DNA from: Streptomyces sp. CMB-StM0423
GTDB lineage: Bacteria > Actinomycetota > Actinomycetes > Streptomycetales > Streptomycetaceae
DNA length: 64,000 nucleotides
Direction: 5' to 3'
Assembly: GCF_002847285.1 (NCBI RefSeq)
Contig: NZ_CP025407.1
Coordinates: 2,296,501 to 2,360,500 of the forward strand
In this document: in pieces, positions 57,512-64,000 of the stretch
How positions within the stretch are numbered: the first letter of the stretch is position 1
How the letters are laid out: every line of letters begins with the position of its first letter
Program-made: the position numbers and the translations under genes
Notes under the pieces: model-generated
The model's database searches: none
What the model was told of the DNA's origin: nothing
What the model saw: the letters and a program-made list of their open reading frames with translations, nothing else

Positions 57512-58774
57512 TTGTCCTTGACCACACCCGCTGCACCGCGCATCACCTACGGCGCGGTGCTGGGCAGCCCGTACGTGGCCCGGCTCCTCGGCGCCACCCT
57601 CGTCGGCCGCCTTCCCAACGGCATGGCGCCGGTCGCCATCCTCTGGTGGGCGGTCGCAGCCGACGGCAGCCTCGCCTTCGCAGGGCTGCTCAGCGCCGTG
57701 TACGGGCTGGCGGCCTCACTGGCCCAGCCGGTCAAGGGCCGCCTGATGGACCGCCACGGGCAACCCGCCGTGCACCTGCCGGCCGCGCTGGCCAACTCCA
57801 CGCTCCTGGCAGCCCTACCCCTGACCGGCTCCTACGGCGGGCCGACCGCCGCCACGGCGGTCGTCGTGGCCGCCAGCCTGACCACACCCGCCCTGGAAAC
57901 AGGACTGCGGGCCCTGTGGCCGAGCGTGCTGCCCGACCCCGGTCTGCGGCATGCCGCGCTCGCGCTGGACACCGGCTCACAAGGACTGCTGTACATCGTG
58001 GGACCCCCACTGGCCGCCGCCCTCACCACCACCCACAGCCCAGCCCTCGCGCTGACCGCCACCGCCGCGCTCGGCCTGCTCGGCGCCGTCGTCGTCGCGT
58101 CCGCGCCGCCGACGCGCCGCTGGCGCCCGGCCACCGCCGCCGGCCCGGCGGCCGAAACGGCGCGGCGACTGGCCAACCCCGGCCTGGTGCTGCTGTTCGT
58201 CGCCCTGACCGGCATCGGGTTCGCCATCGGCGCCATGAACGTGTGGGCGCTGGCGATGGCCGAGCGCCACCAGCAGGGCATGCTGTCGGGCACCCTGCCT
58301 GCCGCGTTCTCGGCCGGCAGCTTCCTCAGCGGCCTCGTCTACGGACGCCGCACCTGGCCCGGCACCACCACCATCCGACTGACCGCTGTCACCGCGGGAT
58401 TTCTGGCCGGGTGGCTCCCGCTGCTCGCCCTGCCGGGTCCGTACGCGGCGACCGCCGCGGTCGTGCTGCCCGGTGCGTTCCTGACCGTCGTGATCGCCTG
58501 CGCCTTCGGTGCGACCGACACGCTCACCCCCGCGGGCCGTACGAGCGAGGCGTACGCGTGGCTGCTGCTGTCGATCGGCACCGGCGCCTCCGCCGGCACC
58601 GCCCTGGCCGGCCGCCTCGCCGAGCAGCCCTTCGCCGGCGCCTCACTTCCCGCTGCCGGCGCGGCGTTCGCGCTGGCCGTCCTGCTCACCGCCCGCCGCC
58701 TGGCCCTCCCCGTCGACCGGCCACGCCGCGGCCGGCACCGGCGCCCAGCGTGGGGCCGGCACCGGGCCCAGTGA
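57512..58774 (+). CDS. MFS transporter
   Basis: The 420-aa protein starts at a TTG (57512). It shows about 12 hydrophobic helices, with MFS motif A-like KGRLMDRHGQPAVHLPAALA after helix 2, a central basic loop (APPTRRWRPATAAG) and a basic C-terminus. It resembles small-molecule exporters of Streptomyces and is different from the MFS protein at 34879. It is the last gene in a plus-strand run that includes the glycosyltransferase. Confidence 0.85.
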   Translation: MSLTTPAAPRITYGAVLGSPYVARLLGATLVGRLPNGMAPVAILWWAVAADGSLAFAGLLSAVYGLAASLAQPVKGRLMDRHGQPAVHLPAALANSTLLAALPLTGSYGGPTAATAVVVAASLTTPALETGLRALWPSVLPDPGLRHAALALDTGSQGLLYIVGPPLAAALTTTHSPALALTATAALGLLGAVVVASAPPTRRWRPATAAGPAAETARRLANPGLVLLFVALTGIGFAIGAMNVWALAMAERHQQGMLSGTLPAAFSAGSFLSGLVYGRRTWPGTTTIRLTAVTAGFLAGWLPLLALPGPYAATAAVVLPGAFLTVVIACAFGATDTLTPAGRTSEAYAWLLLSIGTGASAGTALAGRLAEQPFAGASLPAAGAAFALAVLLTARRLALPVDRPRRGRHRRPAWGRHRAQ

Positions 58775-58831
58775 CCGCCCGGCCCGGTGCCCCGCCCCCA
58801 TGTTTCCGAACTGCTCTGAGGAGATTCGTGG

Positions 58832-59035
58832 ATGGCCGTTGTTGGTACACCCGGCTATCAGATCGTGCGGAAAGGCGAGTCAGGTAGCTGCGGGGCGGTG
58901 AGGCACGCCCTGGAGCATGTCGGCAGGCATTGCGCCGTCACGAGCCCACCCCTGAGTTCTCGGGCGGCAAGGATATCGGCGGGGAGTTGGGGTGCGCCCC
59001 GCCGATCGCACATCTCTGCTGGCGGTCAGGAGTAG
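58832..59035 (+). CDS. Short ORF, probably the 5' part of a truncated gene
   Basis: An ATG at 58832 with GAGGAG upstream begins MAVVGTPGYQIVRKGESGSC and continues for 67 codons, but after the first 25 the sequence loses coding character and becomes antisense to the TIG gene. A real small protein cannot be excluded. The junction with the minus-strand block starting at 59026 is probably where the gene was cut. Confidence 0.3.
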   Translation: MAVVGTPGYQIVRKGESGSCGAVRHALEHVGRHCAVTSPPLSSRAARISAGSWGAPRRSHISAGGQE

Positions 59036-59487
59036 GTGAAGCCGCTGATCCTGGTCATGCTCCCGGCGTCGTCGATCAAGACGACGTTCACCGCGCCGGC
59101 CGATCCGGCCGGGGTCTTCACCCGTAGTTCGGGCGCGGAGACGATCTGCACCTCGGTGTCGGCCGTAGAGCCGAAGTTGACGGCGGAGGTGCCGTCTAGT
59201 TCGGTGCCCTTGATGGTGACGGTGGTGCCGCCGGTGGCTGGGCCGGTCGCCGGGCTGACGGATGCGATGGTCGCCGTGGCGAAGAGTCGGTCGATCTCGG
59301 ATTGGAGGACAACGGTCCCGGCTTCGTACAGCAAGCGCCGTATTGAGCCTTCGGGTCGGCCGTCGCCGGGCCCGTACGGCACGCTCTGGTAGACGTCCTC
59401 GGTGATGCGCTTGAGAGCGTCGCTGACGGCGGCTGCCGGGAACGCCGCCTTCGTGATCCGCTGCCCGTTCTCCCTGAAGACGCCCAT
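59026..59487 (-). CDS. IPT/TIG-domain protein
   Basis: The 153-aa protein starts at an ATG (59487) with GGAAGGG upstream. A helical N-terminal part (GQRITKAAFPAAAVSDALKR, RLLYEAGTVVLQSEIDRLFA) is followed by one IPT/TIG immunoglobulin-like domain: ATIASVSPATGPATGGTTVT, IKGTELDGTSAVNFGSTADT, TPAGSAGAVNVVLIDDAGSM. There is no signal peptide. TIG domains occur in phage tail and contractile-injection proteins and in surface proteins. It is the most downstream gene of a minus-strand block with a membrane protein and a secreted DNase. Confidence 0.75.
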   Translation of the reverse strand: MGVFRENGQRITKAAFPAAAVSDALKRITEDVYQSVPYGPGDGRPEGSIRRLLYEAGTVVLQSEIDRLFATATIASVSPATGPATGGTTVTIKGTELDGTSAVNFGSTADTEVQIVSAPELRVKTPAGSAGAVNVVLIDDAGSMTRISGFTYS

Positions 59488-59591
59488 GGGTGCCCTTCCT
59501 CGTCGTGGCGGGGCAGTATGCAGCACGCCCGCCACTTGGGTCGCCTCCCGCGTGCGGCGGAGGAACGCCTGCATGAAGACGCCCCAAATGA

Positions 59592-59999
59592 TCAGCGCGC
59601 GCAGGTCCGTCCGGGGACAGACCACCCATCGACAAAGGTGTATCCAGGAGGAAGGTCTTCTCCAGTCACCTCCTTGTACTTCGCCCGCTTGGCCGGGCTT
59701 GCGCGCTGGCCAGGGGGGAGCTTCCGCCGGAAGTCCTCAACACCATAGGGACCGGGGGGTTGACGAGACCCGGCCGTGGCTTCGGGGGGAGAGGCAGGCT
59801 CGGAACCCTCGTGGGCATCCCGCCTCTCGGCGAGACTGGCGACCACGCCGGCGAAGGCCAGGCCAATGGCGCCGACGGCGAGAATCTTCGGCTTCTGCTT
59901 CTTGCACCAGTCTCTCACGGACTCGGCGAAGGAGGTGGGCTCGCCGTCCTCGGGGTTGGCCTGGTCGTTGACCTCGGAATGCTGGTCGGAAGACTTCAC
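59592..59999 (-). CDS. Small membrane protein
   Basis: The 135-aa protein starts at a GTG (59999) and reads KSSDQHSEVNDQANPEDGEP. A basic stretch (DWCKKQKPKI) is followed by one hydrophobic helix (LAVGAIGLAFAGVVASLAER, residues about 38-56) and then a soluble, proline-containing part ending LPPGYTFVDGWSVPG. No family recognised. It lies between the TIG gene and the DNase operon. Confidence 0.55.
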   Translation of the reverse strand: MKSSDQHSEVNDQANPEDGEPTSFAESVRDWCKKQKPKILAVGAIGLAFAGVVASLAERRDAHEGSEPASPPEATAGSRQPPGPYGVEDFRRKLPPGQRASPAKRAKYKEVTGEDLPPGYTFVDGWSVPGRTCAR

Positions 60000-60207
60000 A
60001 TGCAGAGACCTACCGGACCCAACGCACGGCTGTCAGGCGATTACTCGAAATCCCTCGATCAGGTTCAGTATCACCGCAGCCGTCACGTTGTTGAGAAGAC
60101 CTCAGCCTCGATCCACCGCATGAGTTAGGAACTCCCATCCGCAGGTCGGCGGGCAGTTCTTCGAATCCGGGTCTACCCGAACCGACCAACACGCGGTGGA
60201 ACGAGGT

Positions 60208-60807
60208 TCACTGCTTCCTGCGTTGAAGGGCGCGCCTGATGCTCTCCTTTTCGTCGTTGTCACGCACATCGGTGTCGTCCTGCTGATTGTGCGCAGGCGT
60301 GTTAAGTGCGCTTCGTCGCCAGTTGTCGCCTACCGCGTCGCTATGCTTGTGCACGGCGTCCGGTTGCACAGGACCAGGCGCAACCATGAGCGTGTAGTCC
60401 TCTACCGGTTCGAATGTGACGCCGTCAGGTGCGGTGTCCCGGCCGCGTGCATGGCAGCGCACTCGGTACGGGCCTGGACCGAAGGGTGTGAGGACTACCA
60501 GGCTGGGTGCGTCTTCCATCAGGCTGCTGATGCGCATCTGCCCGGTGCGCGTTTCGATGCTGTGGTCGATGACTTCGTCCCAGCCGTCTGTGTGTGGCTG
60601 GGGCAATGATTCTCGGTAAATCTCGACAGTGACGGATACGTCGCCGCTGCTGATACCCGTGCAGATCACTGCAATGCCCGGTTCGGAGAAGATCAGGCCG
60701 TTCAGGGGTCGGAACGCGGGCTGATCCCAGTGTCCTGGGTCTGCCAAGTGGAACACCCGGTAGTTCACCGGGACCAGTCCGCTCGCTGCTCGGATCGGTG
60801 CAGTCAT
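60208..60807 (-). CDS. Hypothetical protein, possible immunity partner of the DNase
   Basis: The 199-aa protein starts at an ATG (60807), 9 bp after the DNase stop, so they are certainly one transcript. It reads TAPIRAASGLVPVNYRVFHL, then FRPLNGLIFSEPGIAVICTG, SGDVSVTVEIYRESLPQPHT and PFGPGPYRVRCHARGRD. The all-beta core has no signal peptide, and the tail is charged and glutamine-rich. A cytoplasmic beta protein directly following a secreted nuclease fits an immunity protein, but no known immunity family is recognised, and a similar core is seen in actinobacterial hypotheticals far from toxins. Confidence 0.55.
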   Translation of the reverse strand: MTAPIRAASGLVPVNYRVFHLADPGHWDQPAFRPLNGLIFSEPGIAVICTGISSGDVSVTVEIYRESLPQPHTDGWDEVIDHSIETRTGQMRISSLMEDAPSLVVLTPFGPGPYRVRCHARGRDTAPDGVTFEPVEDYTLMVAPGPVQPDAVHKHSDAVGDNWRRSALNTPAHNQQDDTDVRDNDEKESIRRALQRRKQ

Positions 60808-60816
60808 GCGTTCATG

Positions 60817-62115
60817 CTACGCACCGGGCGCGATCCAGACGAAGAATGGATCTTTCTCGATCACTCGGTTATTCCGGTAGAAGCTGCTCAGGTACCCGCC
60901 GCCGGAGCTGTTCTGCCCCTCAGGGATCATGCAGGCGCTCCAGCCATTCGGGCCGCTGCCTGGGCCGAGAGCCGGGATCTGGCACCAGTCGAAGGTACGG
61001 CCCGGGTGCGGTGGATTGGGTGCCGTCGAGGTGAAGGCGCCCTGCCAGCTGGAACGGAACGGGTACTCGTCACAGCTGTAGCCGGCTGGGCGGGGGTAGC
61101 CGCCATCGGCCTCCTGTGGGCAGGCGGTGTTGCCGTTCCGGCGGGAGAGCGTAGTGTCGGTCAGCCGGGTCAGGGGGGTCTGCTGGTATGCGCCGGGCAG
61201 TCCGGAGGCCAGGGCATCGCGCAGGTGGCGGGCAAACGCCGGGTTGCCTTGCGCGCTCGTCACCTGGAAGACCGGCTCGTAGTCGGGGAAGACGCAGCCG
61301 ACAGAACTCAAGCCGGGAGTGGCGTTGTCACACCGGGTCTCGGCTGGGGGGGTGAAGGCGGCCGGAGTGGTGGGCGGGAATCCCGTCTTGGTGAAGAAGC
61401 GAGTGAAGGGGGTGGTGGCGGTTCCTGTGGACCCAGGACTGCTGATCGTGGAGTCGAAGAACATCTCAGCAGTCGCATCACTCGTGAGGCTGAGCACCTG
61501 GGATGAGAAGCCCTCTCCGGTAGTGGTGCAAGGCCCATTGCAGATGGCTGCGCCCTGCACATAGATGTTGGAGGTGTCGCCGACCGCAGAGGTGGCGCTA
61601 AGTTCCATCTGGTATGCCCAGGCGTTCAGGCTGTCGTCCGTGTACGTGTAGGAGTACTGGACGAATCGAAGCGTGCCGACGGGGCCTCTGTCGGTATAGA
61701 AGGTGAGGACCCGCGAGGAGATGTCGCACTGCTGTGTGCGGGTGTACCACCATCCGGTGAACGCGTTGTCCAAGCACCACTGGGGTAGCGGCCTGATTGC
61801 GCTCTTGGTGGAGACGTTACTCCTGGCTTTTACCGCAGCCTTGTCGGCTGCGGAGGGGGTGTTATCGACACGCTCACATACTGCGACGCTCTGTCCTTTG
61901 CGGTCGGTTCCCTCTGTACAGCGATCTTGCTGGGAGACGGAGGAACCGCCCAGGGCTTTACTCGGGAACTCGCGGACGGATCTATACTCCTCTCCCGATG
62001 AGTCTCCGCGCGCCTCCCGGGATGCGGGAGGCGCGTCGGCTAATGCGGGGAGAGCTGGCGCGGAAAGTAACGCCAGTAATGCAGCCATGAGCAGTACAAG
62101 GTAACTGCGTTTCAC
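60817..62115 (-). CDS. Secreted protein with C-terminal NucA/NucB-type DNase domain
   Basis: The 432-aa protein starts best at a GTG (62115) with AGGGG at 6-nt spacing, followed by a signal peptide (KRSYLVLLMAALLALLSAPA) cleaved near ALA-DAP. A long extracellular part (residues 40-330) contains RPLPQWCLDNAFTGWWYTRT and beta-strand-like SYTYTDDSLNAWAYQMELSA. The C-terminal 100 residues match the NucA/NucB deoxyribonuclease domain: CPQEADGGYPRPAGYSCDEY, PFRSSWQGAF, CMIPEGQNSSGGGYLSSFYR and KDPFFVWIAP. It should act on DNA outside the cell or in a competitor. It is transcribed with the unknown gene at 60208. Confidence 0.8.
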   Translation of the reverse strand: MKRSYLVLLMAALLALLSAPALPALADAPPASREARGDSSGEEYRSVREFPSKALGGSSVSQQDRCTEGTDRKGQSVAVCERVDNTPSAADKAAVKARSNVSTKSAIRPLPQWCLDNAFTGWWYTRTQQCDISSRVLTFYTDRGPVGTLRFVQYSYTYTDDSLNAWAYQMELSATSAVGDTSNIYVQGAAICNGPCTTTGEGFSSQVLSLTSDATAEMFFDSTISSPGSTGTATTPFTRFFTKTGFPPTTPAAFTPPAETRCDNATPGLSSVGCVFPDYEPVFQVTSAQGNPAFARHLRDALASGLPGAYQQTPLTRLTDTTLSRRNGNTACPQEADGGYPRPAGYSCDEYPFRSSWQGAFTSTAPNPPHPGRTFDWCQIPALGPGSGPNGWSACMIPEGQNSSGGGYLSSFYRNNRVIEKDPFFVWIAPGA

Positions 62116-62547
62116 GGTCATCCCCTTCACTTGTGGAATGCGAATCGCGGGAGCTTGCGGATGACGGAGATTGGGGCATGCCTGTACAGATCGGCAACAT
62201 TACCAGCCATTTCGGCAAGCAAACAACGACAGATGGCTTGGATTGAGCCAGTGAACGCGGCTGTGGCAAGAGCATTGGATCGGAAGAAATGCAGGTAGGC
62301 GCCGCAAGAAAGACAGCGGAAATTGATGAATGTTGGCCGAATCCCGCATTGTCAGAAACGGCAGTCAGGCTGCACAGCTTGAACTTTTAGACACCGAAGG
62401 TTGTAACGGTCCTTGATCCCTGCGGTACGACCGGAGCATCCGTTCGTGGTCCAGCCACGCACCGTTGATGTGCTGGAAGCTCCGGGCCCGCCTCGCCTTC
62501 GCCCAACACCCCACCGCTTTCCCGCCACCACCGATAGGAGATCCGCC
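62116..62547. other. Lower-GC intergenic region with a coding remnant
   Basis: About 430 bp. The part at 62130-62340 has noticeably lower GC than the rest and must hold the DNase promoter. At 62368-62500 the minus strand reads RARSFQHINGAWLDHERMLR and SYRRDQGPLQPSVSK to a stop, which looks like the C-terminal end of a larger, otherwise missing protein. No repeats were found. Confidence 0.4.
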
Positions 62548-62906
62548 TTGCCCGAAGCACCAGCAGAGTCGTTCATGACGATCCGGCACACCATCACCGG
62601 CGAGATCACCACCACCGGCTACAACGCCGCCGCCCGGCGGATCCTCCTCCAGGCCGGCTTCGAAGAGACGCCAGGCTGCGCCTGCCGAGCGACGGAACCC
62701 GGTACGGAGCGGACGCACGGGCCTGCTGGGCAGCCGGCGAGCTGCTCGTCGCCGGCCATCCCCTGCACCTGGGCCGAGCCCTGGGTCGGCCGGTGAGCGC
62801 CGACGGTAAGCCGCGGTTGGCCCGGTCGCCGGTGTCGGCACAGTCCGTGATCCGCTCCGAGAGCGGCCAGCCTCTCCAGCGCATCGCCCGCACCCGCACC
62901 TGTTGA
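62548..62906 (+). pseudogene. Small hypothetical gene with a frameshift
   Basis: A TTG at 62548 with GGAG upstream begins LPEAPAESFMTIRHTITGEI, TTTGYNAAARRILLQAGFEE. Near 62668 the coding signal changes frame and continues DARLRLPSDGTRYGADARAC, WAAGELLVAGHPLHLGRALG and so on, to a TGA at 62906. One base would restore a 119-aa protein. It stands 12 bp before the MoxR-type ATPase gene and was probably its operon partner. Function unknown. Confidence 0.55.
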
Positions 62907-62918
62907 AGGGGCCTCGTT

Positions 62919-64000
62919 TTGACCACTCCCGGAACGCCTGCCCGTCCAGCGCGCACCAAGGGCGGCGAACTACGGGCCAAGGTGGCCCGACTGCTGGCCG
63001 ACCGGCCGGCGGACACGCTCACCATCGGGGACATGGCCAGGCAGCTGGGCCACTCCCACGGCGCCGTCCGCAACGCCGCCCTCACCCTGGTGCGGCGCGG
63101 CGAGGCCGACCAAGGCGGCACCGGACAACCGGAGTTCCGCGCGAACGCGAAAACCGCCGCAGCCGCGCAGACCGCTGTGATCAGCCCACCGGGCACCCAC
63201 TCTCCCCGCGCCCGGGCGGCCGCGGCCCGCACGACCATTCCCGCAGCAGCCACGCCCAGGCAGACCGGCCCGATCCGCCGCGCGGGGGGCCAGGTCTACC
63301 ACCCCCGGGAGCTGGCCGATCTGCCCGACGTCGAGGCGTTGAATCGCTTGCGCGACGCCGACGTGCCGGTGCTGCTCTACGGCCCTCCGGGCACCGGCAA
63401 GACGAGTCTGGTCGAGGCGGCGTTCGCGGACCTGCTCACCGTCGCCGGTGACGGCGACACCACGGTCGGCGACTTGATCGGCGAGTACACACAGGACGAC
63501 GCGGGTGCCTACGTCTTCCAGTACGGTCCGCTGGTCACCGCGATGACCGAGGGCCGCGCCCTGCTGATCGACGATGCCACCTTGATCTCACCGAAGGTCC
63601 TGGCGGCGCTGTATCCCGCGATGGACGGGCGCAGGCAGATCCAGGTCAAGGCCCACAAGGGCGAGACCGTCAAGGCCGAGCCGGGCTTCTACGTGGTGGC
63701 GGGCCACAATCCCGGCGTCCACGGGGCGGTGTTGACGGAGGCGCTCGCGAGCCGGTTCAGCGTGCAAATCCAGATCGGCACGGACTATGACCTCGCCCTG
63801 GCGCTGAGGATCGATGCCCGGGTGGTCCGGGTCGCCCGACACCTCTCCCAGCAGGTCGAACTCGGCGAGCTGGGCTGGGCCCCCCAACTGCGGGAACTGC
63901 TCAGCTACCAGAGGACGGAGGCCGTCCTGGGCACCAAAGCCGCGCTCGCGAACCTGGTCGGCATCGCTCCTGTGGAGGATCGCGACGCCGTCGCCGCTGC
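62919..64000 (+). CDS. MoxR-type AAA ATPase with N-terminal winged helix (runs off window)
   Basis: The first 360 codons are visible. The TTG start (62919) has AAGGGG upstream. Residues about 15-70 form a winged helix (RAKVARLLADRPADTLTIGD, MARQLGHSHGAVRNAALTLV). An Ala/Pro linker leads to an AAA core of the MoxR/CbbQ type: DADVPVLLYGPPGTGKTSLV (Walker A), RALLIDDATLISPKVLAALY (Walker B), YVVAGHNPGVHGAVLTEALA (sensor 1) and SRFSVQIQIGTDYDL. MoxR ATPases usually work with a von Willebrand A protein, expected just beyond the right edge. The N-terminal HTH is unusual for the family. Confidence 0.85.
   Translation, partial: MTTPGTPARPARTKGGELRAKVARLLADRPADTLTIGDMARQLGHSHGAVRNAALTLVRRGEADQGGTGQPEFRANAKTAAAAQTAVISPPGTHSPRARAAAARTTIPAAATPRQTGPIRRAGGQVYHPRELADLPDVEALNRLRDADVPVLLYGPPGTGKTSLVEAAFADLLTVAGDGDTTVGDLIGEYTQDDAGAYVFQYGPLVTAMTEGRALLIDDATLISPKVLAALYPAMDGRRQIQVKAHKGETVKAEPGFYVVAGHNPGVHGAVLTEALASRFSVQIQIGTDYDLALALRIDARVVRVARHLSQQVELGELGWAPQLRELLSYQRTEAVLGTKAALANLVGIAPVEDRDAVAA

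Noticed and set aside
1..64000. tRNA genes or tRNA-derived attachment sites marking element ends
   Set aside because: None was recognised by eye on either strand; a covariance-model search for tRNAs would be decisive.

Overview
The window is high-GC actinobacterial DNA, almost certainly Streptomyces. The signs are strong G/C bias at third codon positions, frequent GTG/TTG starts, stop/start overlaps of the GTGA/ATGA type, and Streptomyces-typical families (WhiB, DUF317, DUF4913, MmyB-like XRE regulators, DUF574-type methyltransferase, SCO6880-type transfer protein). The gene mix (replication-like HTH gene, MobC, relaxase, a type IV secretion operon, DUF2637-like protein, orphan DNA methyltransferase, IS remnants, a group II intron, many broken genes) points to a large conjugative plasmid or an integrative conjugative element rather than core chromosome. 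No rRNA, tRNA or CRISPR array was seen.

Layout. 1-4142 (minus strand): an accessory metabolic operon of XRE regulator, M20-like peptidase, radical SAM enzyme, P-loop (thymidylate-kinase-like) kinase and the start of a phosphohexomutase-like gene. 4166-8036: debris, with a 5'-truncated HTH protein cut by an IS5-type transposase remnant, a RibD/DHFR-like reductase and a decayed gene. 8147-10003: two paralogous MmyB-type regulators. 10004-18006: a backbone module with a 1.2 kb gene-poor stretch, a coupled 43-aa CxxC protein, an HTH (Rep-like) gene with five iteron-like palindromes inside its coding sequence, a zinc-finger protein, WhiB, a DUF2637-like membrane protein with five exact copies of another palindrome, a small zinc protein, MobC (with four hairpins that look like an oriT) and a relaxase. 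18334-24041: an IS5-type element and a matching IS-end remnant bracket a two-gene operon of a trypsin-co-occurring domain protein and a 1423-aa protease / STAND ATPase / transmembrane / beta-propeller protein, probably a conflict or stress-signalling system. 24065-33201: DUF6884-like and DUF317 proteins, and a SAM-dependent methyltransferase gene split in phase 0 by a 2.2 kb group II intron; then several broken genes, a secreted HNH nuclease and a small lipoprotein.

33244-38787 (minus strand) is a compact cassette of ATP-grasp ligase, MFS exporter, two winged-helix regulators (one a tandem HxlR) and small unknowns. 39072-42469 holds unknown plasmid proteins, a RelE-like protein, DUF4913 and a DNA methyltransferase. 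A palindrome-rich divergent region (42604-42722) repeats the motif found in the HTH gene and precedes the transfer operon (42911-50297): lytic-transglycosylase/NlpC-P60 hydrolase, DUF6112 pilin-like protein, accessory membrane protein, VirB6-like protein, SCO6880-like protein and VirB4-like ATPase. A sulfatase gene and gene debris follow where a coupling protein might be expected. 52668-58774 continues with plasmid-type unknowns, a glycosyltransferase, a frameshifted lipoprotein and a second MFS transporter. 59026-62115 (minus) holds a TIG-domain protein, a membrane protein, and a secreted NucA/NucB-type DNase followed 9 bp later by a possible immunity gene. The window ends in a MoxR-type AAA ATPase gene that runs off the edge.

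How they work together: MobC, relaxase and the secretion operon form a conjugation system; the HTH gene with internal repeats is the best replication/partition candidate; the shared palindrome suggests one DNA-binding protein ties replication-type and transfer-type genes together. These links are inferences. At least five genes carry what look like single-base frameshifts, which may reflect decay or base-calling errors.
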